From JAPLFM01 sp964650885 (GTDB lineage Bacteria; Bacteroidota; Ignavibacteria; Kapaibacteriales; UBA2268): 28,810 bases of DNA. Made by a program: the position numbers and the translations under genes. The notes beneath the pieces are model-generated. The model saw nothing but the letters and a program-made list of their open reading frames with translations, did not search any database and was not told the DNA's origin. Position 1 is the stretch's first letter. Each line of letters begins with the position of its first letter. Shown here piece after piece: positions 17,739-28,700 of this stretch. The stretch lies in contig CAZYXG010000035.1 in assembly GCA_964650885.1 (NCBI GenBank), positions 1 to 28,810 of the forward strand. Reading direction: 5' to 3'.

Positions 17739-19859
17739 TTAGTCTATTAATTGTGGTAAACCTGTTTCTAATGATTTAATAGCAGCGAAACACGCCCTAT
17801 TGACATAGTAAATTTGCTCGAATGGAATTGGAAATGATTTTCCTTGGGCGAAAGCTTCCAATGTAGCTTTTACTTCTTCATTAATTCCTTTTTTTCCATC
17901 GAATGATTTTTCTGTGGTTTTGCCACCACGTTTGAAGGAAACTTTGTCGAAGTTATGCATAATTGCAGTGGAGCGAGCCGAAAACACTTCGCAATATTCT
18001 TTCTCCAAACTACTATCGCCATTAGCTAAATATTCCACCACTCCACAAGAGCCATCATCGAATTTAATAGTAATAGCCACATTATCCCTATTGGTAACTT
18101 CGCTATTAACTGCATTAATACAGTCGGCATATACTTTAATTGGTTTTGCTTTTGTAAGGAATACCATAGTGTCAATAAAATGGCAAACTTCGCCAAGTAT
18201 TCTGCCACCTTCTAATGGGTGTTGCACCCAAGAATTTTTTGGAATAAATCCCGCATTCACTCTATAATTTATAAATAATGGCTCTATCCTATCGCCAAAG
18301 AATTTATCAATAGCCCCGAACTGAGCTGAGAATCTTCTGTTATAGCCCACCATTAAATTATCTTTTTGTAAATTCGATATTTCTTCTAGCTCTTCCAAAG
18401 TAGTGCAAAGTGGCTTTTCTACAAATACAGATTTGCCCGATTTCAGAGCTGCAATCACATAAGCCCCGTGGGACTGATGGCGACTGGCACAAAAAATCAT
18501 ATTTACATCTGAATTTTTAATCAAATCAAATCCATCTGTAGAAGAAACTCCAAAACCAAAAGTTTGAGCTGCTGAAAGTGAATTAATAGGAGTAGAATTG
18601 GCAACCGCTTTTAGTGCAGCACCATAAGATTTTATTGGTGGCAATAAATAGTTCTGAGCAAACTGCCCCAAACCAATAAAGCCAATATTAATTTTATCGT
18701 TTGCTGAAGGACGAGTGACCACAGCACGTTTTATTTCTTTTTTGTTGAGTCCAAAATCCAGCAAAATTCCAATAAATGGTTCGCTTGCTTTGGTAATCAT
18801 TTCGTAAGCTTTTTCCGCTTCTTCTGCTTTAAAAGTATGGGTGCGAAGAGTTGCAAAATCTAATTTTTTACTAGCAAGCAATGTAAGAATTGTTTGCATA
18901 TTTCTATTTTCAGTATAGCGTACGTAAGCCGCTGGATAGTCGTGTCCTAATTCTTCATAGTTTGCATCGTATCTGCCAGGCCCATAGCTACAAGCTATTC
19001 GCAAGTTCACTTCTTTTTTATAGAATGGCTGGCGTTGCATATCCATTCCAATAGCACCAACTATGACCACATCGCCTTTCTGGCGACACATTTCCATAGC
19101 CAATTGCAATGGTTCGCTGCTGCCAGTGCTTGCAGTAATTATAACCGAATCGCAACCAATACCATTTGAAAAAGCTAAAACTTCTTGTAAATTTTTGCTA
19201 TTGTTTTCCAGCACAGAATCGCAGCCAAATTTCTTAGCCACATCGAATAAATCTTTATTGACATCGAGCCCAACTACACGGCAACCATTCGCCTTTAGCA
19301 ATTGAACTGTGATTTGACCAATTAGCCCCAAACCCATTACAGCCACACAGTCGCCAAGTTTTGGATTTGCTTGGCGAACGCCTTGCAAAGCAATTGAAGC
19401 AACAGTTGTGAATGAAGCATCTTCAAAACTAACATCATTTGGAATTTTAGCTGCTAAATTTTTAGGTACTGTTATAAACTCGGCATGGTTTGCATAGCCC
19501 GCTCCCGCACAAGCAACTCTATCGCCAGGCTGGAACTCATCGCATTTGCTTTCTACCACAATGCCAGAAGCACTATAGCCAAGGGCTTTGAAAGAATCTA
19601 ACTTATTCTGCACTCTGCGGATTGTATCCACTATTCCTTGCTTTTTAACTGTGTCCAAAACAAGCTTCACTTGGTCGGGTTGCTTTCTTGCCCGATCAAT
19701 CAGACTTCCTTGGGAATTCGTAACAGAAGCTTTTTCAGTGCCAGCACTAATTAGCGAAAAAGTGGTTTGAACTAAAATTCCACCCTCGAGACACTGCGGA
19801 ACAGGCATTTGAGGGGTTTGTATTTCGCCATTTTTTTGATACTGAACTATTTGAAGCAT
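17739..19859 (-). CDS. Bi-domain oxidoreductase: medium-chain dehydrogenase fused to Gfo/Idh/MocA dehydrogenase
   Basis: The frame is open to 19901, but the ATG at 19859 is preferred because the family begins MLQIVQYQKNGEI (706 residues). Positions count from 19901. First half (15-385): zinc-ADH-like fold with SAGTEK (52-57) where zinc-dependent relatives have a Cys, PGDRVACAG (125-133) and NAD(P)-binding GLGLIG (190-195). Second half (400-720): GFIGLGQFAQ with GxGxxA at 410-415, VEKPLC (494-499, EKP motif), and the GxxxGExCHFID block ending near 577. Both halves bind nicotinamide cofactors and probably act on nucleotide-linked or free sugars. Such fusions are known from surface polysaccharide clusters, where their exact reaction is mostly unproven. 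The downstream GH2-like gene starts one base after its stop, so they form an operon. Confidence 0.85.
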   Translation of the reverse strand: MLQIVQYQKNGEIQTPQMPVPQCLEGGILVQTTFSLISAGTEKASVTNSQGSLIDRARKQPDQVKLVLDTVKKQGIVDTIRRVQNKLDSFKALGYSASGIVVESKCDEFQPGDRVACAGAGYANHAEFITVPKNLAAKIPNDVSFEDASFTTVASIALQGVRQANPKLGDCVAVMGLGLIGQITVQLLKANGCRVVGLDVNKDLFDVAKKFGCDSVLENNSKNLQEVLAFSNGIGCDSVIITASTGSSEPLQLAMEMCRQKGDVVIVGAIGMDMQRQPFYKKEVNLRIACSYGPGRYDANYEELGHDYPAAYVRYTENRNMQTILTLLASKKLDFATLRTHTFKAEEAEKAYEMITKASEPFIGILLDFGLNKKEIKRAVVTRPSANDKINIGFIGLGQFAQNYLLPPIKSYGAALKAVANSTPINSLSAAQTFGFGVSSTDGFDLIKNSDVNMIFCASRHQSHGAYVIAALKSGKSVFVEKPLCTTLEELEEISNLQKDNLMVGYNRRFSAQFGAIDKFFGDRIEPLFINYRVNAGFIPKNSWVQHPLEGGRILGEVCHFIDTMVFLTKAKPIKVYADCINAVNSEVTNRDNVAITIKFDDGSCGVVEYLANGDSSLEKEYCEVFSARSTAIMHNFDKVSFKRGGKTTEKSFDGKKGINEEVKATLEAFAQGKSFPIPFEQIYYVNRACFAAIKSLETGLPQLID

Positions 19860-20166
19860 TTTCTTATTATAATTTAGAAATTGGACACAATTTGACAACA
19901 AAAATAAGAATAATTTTGAACAATTTCTGTGTTAAAGCAGAAATGCAATATATAAGTTGATTAATTTGGCTTATAAAATAAACCTATTGGAATTGAAAAG
20001 TACTTTATAAAACTAAGCACAAAGCTATTTTCAAAGATAAATACACTTTCTAAATTTAATTTTATCATTTTTATTCCTTTTTTTTGCATTAAATTTCTCA
20101 TAAAAAGTAGTTTTTCCTTAAATTGCAACATAATGATTACACAAAACAAAATATTATAGAGGGATT
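19860..20166. other. Divergent intergenic region, oxidoreductase / aconitase
   Basis: About 300 bases, very AT-rich. Apart from the aconitase promoter candidate at 20083-20115 I see no gene. A 62-codon minus-strand frame at 19961-20149 is Lys/Phe/Ile-rich, without family likeness or ribosome binding site, and is taken as chance. Confidence 0.5.
20083..20115 (+). promoter_or_regulatory. Candidate Bacteroidota-type promoter of the aconitase gene
   Basis: TTTG at 20083-20086 is followed after 21 bases by TAGTTTTT at 20108-20115, which matches the Bacteroidota -33 (TTTG) and -7 (TAnnTTTG) pattern except for the last base. The implied leader before the ATG at 20167 is about 45 bases. By-eye match only. 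Confidence 0.35.
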
Positions 20167-22437
20167 ATGATTTTTGATTTAGAAATGATTCGCTCGCATT
20201 ACAGCAATATGGCGGAAAAAATCGCTGCTGCTCGTGCTGCTTTAGGCAAATCTCTTACATTAACAGAGAAAATTCTTTACTCACACCTTTCGCCAGAAAT
20301 CAAAGTTCAAGACTTTAAGCGCGGAGTGGACTATGTGGACTTCGCTCCAGATAGAGTGGCTATGCAAGACGCTACTGCTCAAATGGCACTATTGCAATTT
20401 ATGCAATCAGGTCGCCCTAAAGTAGCAGTGCCTTCCACTGTTCATTGCGACCACTTAATACAAGCAAAAGAAGGCGCTATTGCCGATTTGAATACTGCAA
20501 ACACTACCAATAAAGAAGTTTATGATTTCCTTGCTTCTGTTTCCGATAAATACGGAATTGGCTTTTGGAAAGCTGGTGCTGGTATTATTCACCAAGTTGT
20601 ATTAGAAAATTATGCATTCCCTGGTGGAATGATGATTGGTACTGACTCACACACACCAAATGCTGGTGGTTTGGGTATGGTGGCAATAGGTGTTGGTGGA
20701 GCTGATGCTGTGGACGTTATGGCTGGTATGCCTTGGGAATTGAAATTCCCTCAATTAATTGGTGTGAAGCTTACTGGCAAGCTTAGCGGATGGTCTTCTC
20801 CAAAAGATGTAATTTTAAAAGTAGCAGGTATTCTTACTGTGAAAGGTGGAACTGGACACATCGTGGAATACTTCGGAGAAGGTGCAGAATCTATGTCTTG
20901 CACTGGTAAAGGAACTATTTGCAATATGGGTGCCGAAATTGGCGCTACGACTTCTGTTTTTGGCTTCGATGATTCAATGGCTCGCTATTTGAAATCTACT
21001 GATAGAGCTGATTTGGCAGATTTGGCAAACACTGTAAAAGAACATTTGAATGCCGATGCAGACGTTTTAGCAAATCCAAGTAAATATTTCGACCAAGTGA
21101 TTGAAATAAACTTATCTGAATTAGAACCACATATCAATGGACCTTTCACTCCAGATTTGGCTACTCCAGTTTCTCAATTTGCAAGAGTTGCTAAAGAAAA
21201 TGATTGGCCTATGAATTTGGAAGTTGGATTAATTGGCTCTTGCACAAATTCTTCTTACGAAGATATTAGCCGTGCTGCTTCAATTGCGAACCAAGCAAAA
21301 TCAAAAAATATTCAAGCAAAAGCTGAATTTACAATCACTCCTGGTTCTGAACAAGTTCGCTTCACAATCGAAAGAGATGGATTGATAGAGCAGTTTGAAG
21401 GAATTGGCGGACAAGTTTTAGCTAATGCTTGCGGACCTTGTATTGGTCAATGGGCTCGCCACACAAACGACCCAACAAAACGCAACTCTATTATGACTTC
21501 ATTCAATAGAAACTTTGCGAAAAGAAACGATGGCAATCCTCAAACTCACGCATTTGTTGCTTCTCCAGAAATTACAACTGCTTTTGCTATTGCGGGAACT
21601 CTTGATTTCAATCCACTTACAGACACTTTGACAAATAAATATGGCGAACAAGTTAAACTTGATGCACCATCTGGATTTGAATTGCCACCAAAAGGATTTG
21701 CTGTGGAAGATGCTGGTTATCAAGCACCTGCAGAAGACGGCAGCAAAGTGGAAGTAAAAGTTTCACCAACAAGCGACAGACTTCAATTGCTTGATCCATT
21801 TGCTGCTTGGGACGGCACGAACATTACTGGTTTGCGTTTACTTATCAAAGCTAAAGGCAAATGTACTACTGACCATATTTCAATGGCTGGTCCTTGGTTG
21901 AAATACCGTGGGCATTTGGATAACATTTCAAACAATATGCTTATCGGTGCTATTAACTTTGTTAACGAAAAAGCTGATTCAGTTAAAAACCAACTATCAG
22001 GCGAATACGATGCTGTGCCAAAAGTGCAAAGAGCTTATAAAGCAGCTGGCATTGGCACTATTGTAGTTGGCGATGAAAACTATGGCGAAGGTTCTAGCCG
22101 TGAACACGCAGCTATGGAGCCTCGCCACTTGGGTGTGAGAGTGATTTTAGTTAAATCATTTGCTCGTATCCATGAAACTAACTTGAAAAAACAAGGTATG
22201 TTAGCGGTTACATTTGCAAACAAAGAAGATTACGACAAAATCCAAGAAGACGATACATTCGACTTCACAGATTTGACATCGTTTGCACCTGGCAAATCTA
22301 TCACAATTCAAGTTAAGCATAAATATGGTAGCACAGATACAATCTCTTGCTACCACACCTACAATGCACAACAAATTGAGTGGTTCAAAGCTGGTGGAGC
22401 ATTAAACATAATCCGCAAGCAAGTAGCTGTTGCTTAA
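20167..22437 (+). CDS. Aconitate hydratase (mitochondrial-type)
   Basis: 756 residues. Converts citrate to isocitrate through cis-aconitate in the TCA cycle, in the cytoplasm. The three [4Fe-4S] ligands are visible: C359 in GSCTNSSYED, and C422 and C425 in ACGPCIGQW. Substrate and active-site blocks include TVHCDH (91-96), GTDSHTPNAGGLGM (158-171) and the swivel-domain GSSREHAAMEPRHLG with S643 and R645. Length and sequence fit the mitochondrial/Bacteroidota type, not the longer AcnA/IRP1 or AcnB. AGAGGG lies a few bases before the ATG, and the gene is closed by a strong terminator, so it is its own unit. No citrate synthase or isocitrate dehydrogenase is next to it. Confidence 0.96.
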   Translation: MIFDLEMIRSHYSNMAEKIAAARAALGKSLTLTEKILYSHLSPEIKVQDFKRGVDYVDFAPDRVAMQDATAQMALLQFMQSGRPKVAVPSTVHCDHLIQAKEGAIADLNTANTTNKEVYDFLASVSDKYGIGFWKAGAGIIHQVVLENYAFPGGMMIGTDSHTPNAGGLGMVAIGVGGADAVDVMAGMPWELKFPQLIGVKLTGKLSGWSSPKDVILKVAGILTVKGGTGHIVEYFGEGAESMSCTGKGTICNMGAEIGATTSVFGFDDSMARYLKSTDRADLADLANTVKEHLNADADVLANPSKYFDQVIEINLSELEPHINGPFTPDLATPVSQFARVAKENDWPMNLEVGLIGSCTNSSYEDISRAASIANQAKSKNIQAKAEFTITPGSEQVRFTIERDGLIEQFEGIGGQVLANACGPCIGQWARHTNDPTKRNSIMTSFNRNFAKRNDGNPQTHAFVASPEITTAFAIAGTLDFNPLTDTLTNKYGEQVKLDAPSGFELPPKGFAVEDAGYQAPAEDGSKVEVKVSPTSDRLQLLDPFAAWDGTNITGLRLLIKAKGKCTTDHISMAGPWLKYRGHLDNISNNMLIGAINFVNEKADSVKNQLSGEYDAVPKVQRAYKAAGIGTIVVGDENYGEGSSREHAAMEPRHLGVRVILVKSFARIHETNLKKQGMLAVTFANKEDYDKIQEDDTFDFTDLTSFAPGKSITIQVKHKYGSTDTISCYHTYNAQQIEWFKAGGALNIIRKQVAVA

Positions 22438-22461
22438 GCATCAATTACTAAAGAAATACAT

Positions 22462-22492
22462 AAAGACGGGCAATTGCCCGTCTTTTTTTTTT
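22462..22492 (+). terminator. Intrinsic terminator of the aconitase gene
   Basis: The palindrome AAAGACGGGCAA/TTGCCCGTCTTT at 22462-22485 gives a GC-rich stem followed by a run of ten T (22483-22492), 24 bases after the stop codon. This is the strongest terminator in the window. Confidence 0.9.
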
Positions 22493-22532
22493 GGTAATCG
22501 TGCGAAGTATAATTTGTATAAATTTGAATTAA

Positions 22533-22785
22533 TGTAAGTGTGTTTCATCGCAATCTAAAATTGTCTCAAACCGGTATAAGCTGTCACCTAACTTAATATG
22601 GAGGAATAAATTATATTGTTGTTAGATATGATGGTTATGCCAACTCAAAATTCACCACTTATGACTTCAATCACACTTGAAATATCAACTGGCACACTTG
22701 TTGAAATACTATTACTGTGTCGTTCAATAATAGATATTCTAAGGAAGATTGTCTAATATTATCCATTTTGGTTAATATTGGCTAA
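22533..22785 (+). pseudogene. Decayed coding fragment, possibly a beta-propeller (two-component regulator propeller-like) repeat
   Basis: Frame A (22533-22622) reads ...KLSPNLIWRNKLYCC and then stops. Frame B takes over at 22621 with VRYDGYANSKFTTYDFNHT, interrupted by TGA at 22678-22680 and 22702-22704, and goes on with NTITVSFNNRYSKED to a TAA at 22783. The order IW...VRYDG...FTTYD..N...NTI.V...N resembles one Reg_prop blade (NxWIGT..GLVRYDG..WTTY...N..NxVxxI..D..GN). No start codon or ribosome site belongs to it. The reading needs one frameshift and two stop codons, so it would be dead. Similarity is by eye and short; chance is possible. The stretch also must hold the promoter of the next gene. 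Confidence 0.3.
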
Positions 22786-22790
22786 GAATT

Positions 22791-25700
22791 ATGATTTTAT
22801 TCAAAAAGAAATATAGCTTTTGCCTGTTCTTATTAGCTTTTCTGCTAATTCTATCATTTTGCCCCAATATTGAAATCCAAGCCCAAACTAAGGACTATGA
22901 ATTTACTATTCAGCAACGCCGCCGTTTCGATAGAATTGAAGCAGAAATCTGGGTAAAAAGAACTAGTGATAATCCTGCTAAAATAGGCACTAGCACACTT
23001 ATACTTGAAATAGATACATCGGCTCTTAATGTATCCACTTTCCAAGACGCTTCCTATACCGACACAGTGAAAGCAGTTTGGGAGAAATCTTCGGTAATAG
23101 ATTCACTTTCTTCGCAATTCCATAGTCAAAATGGCTATTCTGTTTTGCAAACAAAAACATATACAGACCCGAGCCAATTGGCTTTACTTATAAACGTAAA
23201 TAATCTAAATTTGAATAACTTACTTATTGGAAACTTCGGCAAAGGAACATTTGTTGGTAAGCTCACTTTCGATATTCGCCCTAACTCAACTGGCAAAACA
23301 ACTGGCATTAAATGGAGCAAAGCATCAGCTCCGAATAACACTAAAGTAAATGATTTATTTAATAATGACTTAACAAGTAAAAGCACTTTCGCAGACCCAA
23401 CTGCCATTCAAGTAGTTGGAGTGAGTTTACTTTCGCCAATATTCAATAATCAATATATAGATAAAGATCGTGGTTTGGCTTCGCTAATTGGAATTTATGC
23501 AAATAGTGGACACCCAATCACTTATGAACGCAGTATAGACCCTGCGAAATATCGCAATATAAACGGAAGCAATCAAACTGACCCAAATGTTTCTTGGATT
23601 CTGGATTATACTACTGATAACGGAAGTAACTGGATTGAGATAGGTCGCTTTGCTGAAAACAATGGAACGGCTGCATCGGTTGGTAATGACAGTCGCTACA
23701 GAAGTGGCGATATATTCTTCACAAACTCTGTGAACGCCTATGTAATCACAACTCAAGAAGGCACGCAGGTAAACCAACAAAACTTCCGCAAACCTATTCG
23801 AGTTGTTTGGTTAAGGAATAATAATTTCCCAAACAGAAGCGAAAGTGCAAAGATTCGTATTACTCAGTTAGATAGCAATATCAATAATTCACTCGCTTCT
23901 CGTGCCAAAACAATTTATACAGACCAAAGCCCACAATCATTCAAATTGGGTAAGAATTTCTTTTTGCAATTAAATGGCAATCAGTTCCTGAAAACTAAGA
24001 ATGTATTTAGCAATTCCACTCAATTAACTGTGGAAACTTGGATAAACCTGAACGAAGTGAAAGCGGGCAAAACAGGAATTATAGCTAGCAGCAGCGGTCA
24101 AGCAAATAGCGATGAAGGAGCTTGGATGCTGTATTTAGACCAAGGTGCCTATCCAGCTTTTCGAGCAAGAGAAATATTGAACCGTGGCGATAGCAATATG
24201 CTTGCTATTGTTCGCTCTCCTTATGCATTGAAATCTGCAAATAGCGGAAACCCATTGACAAAAAGCCACACTCAAAACTGGGTACATTTGGCGGCAACTG
24301 TTGAAGACAATAAAGTACGTTTGTTTGTAGATGGTGAAATTGTGGACGAAGTAATTAATTCCACTGCCACTGATATTAGAATGAGAACAACTCAGCATCC
24401 AATTTGGATAGGAGCTAACCCAAATGGTAGCTTCTCTGCAAGTGAAATGCTAAATGGTGGATTGAAAGGAACAAGAGTTTGGCGTACTGCTCTAACTCAA
24501 GACCAGTTAAAACAGCGAATAGCAGGGATACCAGATCCATCGAATACAGCTGGCACAGCAGATATTCGCCGCTCGCTTGAGCTTTGCTATGATTTTGAAA
24601 ATAATATTAATGACTTGGCAAATGCGAATATTCAAAATTTGAATAATGATTTGAATTATTACCGTAGCCCAGTAGAGATAAACAATGATTCTGTTTATTT
24701 CCGTCCAGATTTGCCACATATTAGATTGACCTCTCCGCTACTTGGCTCAGGGCTTACAAATTCAAGTGGCGATAAATTCGATGTGCGATGGGTATCCTAT
24801 GGAATTGGCGATATTATTTCTGGCGTATCGAATGATTTACGATTAGAATATTCTGTAGATGCAGGCAAAACGTGGTTCAATATTAGCTCAAACACAGGCG
24901 ATACAAGTGCTGTGGAAATAGAAATTGGAGCCAGTGCTTGGGAACCATTTCGCAATAATAATACATTAGCAAATCTACGCTCGGCAACTCCATTTAGCAA
25001 ATCGGCTCAGGTCAGAGTAAGAACTTTGGTTAGTTCTAATTTAGATGTTTCAGATACAAGCGGAACTATTACAGTAGCAAGATACTTTGCTTTAAGAAAG
25101 AAAGCCAACGCTAAAATATACATAGAGCCAAAAAATGCAATGAATTTAATAGGCAACGAAGCATATATAGAAGCGTGGATTAAACCAAGTTTATTTCCAA
25201 GCGTTGCAGATGGCTATTTCCCGATTATATCTAAACACGACACGATAACTGGTGCAATTCATTATCAATTAAATTTACTTCCAACGGGTCAATTAGAATT
25301 TAAAGTAGGCGATAGCAATGGGAAAACTCGTCGAGCTATAAGTGACACATTAAAGCCGATAAATCCAGAATCAATTACTCCCGATAATAGTAATTGGACT
25401 CACGTTGGAGTATATTTAAATAACAATGGTGGCAAAGGTAAATCGAAAATAATATTTTATATAGATGGCACTCCACAAAAAGATTCTATTATAATAAATC
25501 AATTAGATACTAATTTAATATTTAATTCAAGTAATACTTTCATTACATATATTGGCTATTTCGAAGCAAAAGGTATTAAAAAGGGTTACACTGGTGATTT
25601 GAGAGAAGTTCGCTTTTGGAATGGTGTGCCAAACGGCACTAATGATTTGGGAAGCGAGCCAACAAGCTTAACTCAATATATTCAAGGGGTGGCAAATTCC

Positions 25701-28700
25701 AGAGCCGAGCAATTAAAAAATGGTTTCAAAGGTAATCTACATTCTGCATTTTCATTCAATGGTTCACCACTAGTTTATAATGGATATTATAATGCAATTC
25801 CACAAAGCATCAATACAAATAATTTTGCTTTGTTTCGTGGCGATAGTATTAGCTATGTTGCCCAAAAGCCATACATTCGATTGGTAGAGCCAACGCTTCA
25901 GCAAAGAGTTTCGCAAAGCAAAACTGATTTAAAATTGCGTTGGGTGGGATTTGATTATGATGGATTGACTTTTGGAATTGGCACGAACGCTGTTGCACCA
26001 GCAATTGAATATTCTATAAAAGGTGGCGGCGGAATGGAAGCCCAGCCATATCAATTTGTAGGTAGTCAATTCTATACAGGCAACACTGTAAATTCATTCA
26101 AATTAATAGACTCTATATCATATAGATTCAAAGGTGCAAATGCAGATATTATATATGCAGCTCAGCTTAATGTAAGCCAAGCGAATCCCGATTTGAATAG
26201 AAATAATATATTCAACGATCAAGGTGCTATGCCAGCAGCACTAACAAATGCAAGACTTAGAGTTACTGGTAGCTACACAATAGATGGCGAAACCAATAAA
26301 ATACAAGGCGAAAGTGAATTATTTACCATTGTGCCGCGAACAAATTTAACACTTCGTACATTGCTTGAGGGCAGACACAAAGGCACTGCAACTTCGGTAA
26401 ATAATATAAAACAAATTGCTAGAAAATACTCCGATGGCGGTTTCCGAGTTACTCTTTATTTGGATAACAATGGAACAATTGGCAATAAAATTATCACTAT
26501 TGACAGCACAGAGGGCTATGAAGATTTGGATTTGCTTAACAGAAATACAGGAAGCAAATTATTTGGAAATATTTCATTTCTGTTGGAAAATATAGACGAT
26601 GGCAGATACTGGGTACGACTTGAGCAATTAAACCATTTGCCAATACTATCTCGTTTTGCAGTGCCTTTTCGCTATATAGGCGATGATAAAAATACTTGGC
26701 AAATAGAATCTGGTTGGGATTTCCAATCGTGGGACGGCAAAACAAATAATACTTTGGCTAACCAAACAGACAGCCCTTATGGCACAAATGTCTATACAGC
26801 TAGAGGAATTGCTAACTCAACACCGAGCTCGGCAGATTATTTGAAATCTGGTTTAGTATTTAATAACGGTGTGGCTGGAAGTAAAATTGGTGGCTTGCCT
26901 GCAATGGTTGGCGGCGATGCAAATGGTGATGGTAAAATAGATGTAGCAGACCGTACTTTGATTCGACAAGAAGATGGCACTAACTCTGCAAAATCCGACA
27001 TTACAGGTGATGGCTTTGTGAATGCTGACGATAGAACTATTGCTGAAAGAAACCAAGGCAGAGTTTCTTCTCTTTCTGATTTGACTTTGGCAATAGTAAA
27101 TCAAGAAGTAAAATATTCTCAAAAAGAAAAAGATAATAAATCGAATACTATTCAAGTAGATAATAATAAAATAAGCTATAATGTTTGGACAAAAAGCTAT
27201 CGCTCTGGTGACTTTGTTAGTTTAGATTTTTATATTAAAAATAACAATGCAACAGCGAGATTCAAATTAGCTAATTCTACATTCGCTGTGAAATTCGACA
27301 CATCGGCCCTTGCTTTCGATAATGTTTTGGGTGGCGATAGCGTTATATTTACTAACGATTCAAAAGCTGGTTACTACAGCCGATTGCGTTCCGCACCAGA
27401 TATAACTAAGCAAAATAGATATAAAGATATTCGCTCAATTGAAATTGATTATGATATAAATATTATAAACGGTGGTAAATTAGTACCCGGAATAGCAACA
27501 TTCCTTGGCACATTGCGATTCAAATTAATTAAAAAGAACGTACCTGTGCAGTTTGCTTGGCACTCAAGCACTAGTTTGCATAGTACGGATTCGTCTATAA
27601 TAAATCAATACGGCACATTTGAGCAAATTACTACTGTTTTCCCTTATGCTGTAAAGCTAACTAGCCCGAACGGAAGAGAAACATACATTAGCGGTCGTAA
27701 TGCAAATGCAAATTGGGACTATACCGGCAATAATGCACCAGTGAGAGTGGAGCTTTCCACTAATAATGGCTCAAACTGGCAATTGCAAAATACTGCAAAT
27801 GTAACTGCCGATATGCGTTTATTCAAATGGACAGTGCCTGTTGCAACAAGCAAACAGTGCTTAATGCGATTGGTAGATGCAGCTACATCAATAGAAATAG
27901 ACAGAAGCGACACACTATTTACTATAAATGAAGGTTCTGCAAGCTTTACTTCAACATTTATTAATACAGATGGTTTCGCACGTGGTGGCGATCAGGAAAT
28001 TGTAGCATTCGACGTAAAAGGTTTTGCGGAAGTAAACCTCGATTTCAGCGAAGACGGCAGCAAATGGATTTCCTTAGTAAAAAAATTAAATCCAGCAACT
28101 GGCTCGTTTGAATATACTGTGCCGTTTGTTACAACTAAATTAGCTCGAATTAGAATGGTGGAAAGTAGTACAAATATTGTTATTACTACATCGGATTTAT
28201 ACAAAGTATTATCGGCGACTTTTCTTTTCCTATCGCCAGATGAATTTGAAGATGTGAAAGTCGGGCTTAGTTATAAATTGAGATACTCCACAAGTTACTT
28301 GAAAAACTTTACATTGCAAATTAGCACAAACAATGGCACAAACTGGCAAACTGAACTTGGCAATGTTCCAATTGGCAATGGCATATTTAACTGGCGACCA
28401 AACATTGTTGCCAATGGAGTGCTATTGCGCGCTATATGGGATGCGACAGACCCTGTAGAACTTGGCAGAACTCCACAATTCAACATAGTGCCAGCTACAT
28501 CTATATTGGAAGTAGCAGAGCAAAAAGTAATAAAATACTACAACAATGATTTATTTGAAATCAACGAAGAATATATAAATAACTTCTTCGAAATATACAA
28601 TAGCGTAGGCCAACAACAATCGTTTAAACAACAAAGCAACAAAATCTATATAAACCACCTCCCAAGTGGTATTTATTTCCTTACTACAAATAACCTAAGC

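Noticed and set aside
19961..20149. 62-codon minus-strand frame before the aconitase gene
   Set aside because: AT-driven composition, no ribosome site, no family likeness, and it would cover the likely aconitase promoter.
22678..22704. Reading the two TGA codons as Trp (altered genetic code or recoding)
   Set aside because: TGG is used freely for Trp throughout the window and TGA ends the lipoprotein gene, so decay is the simpler explanation.
22628..22756. 42-codon ORF beginning MMVMPTQNSP
   Set aside because: No well-placed ribosome site, and it overlaps the better protein-like reading in another frame.
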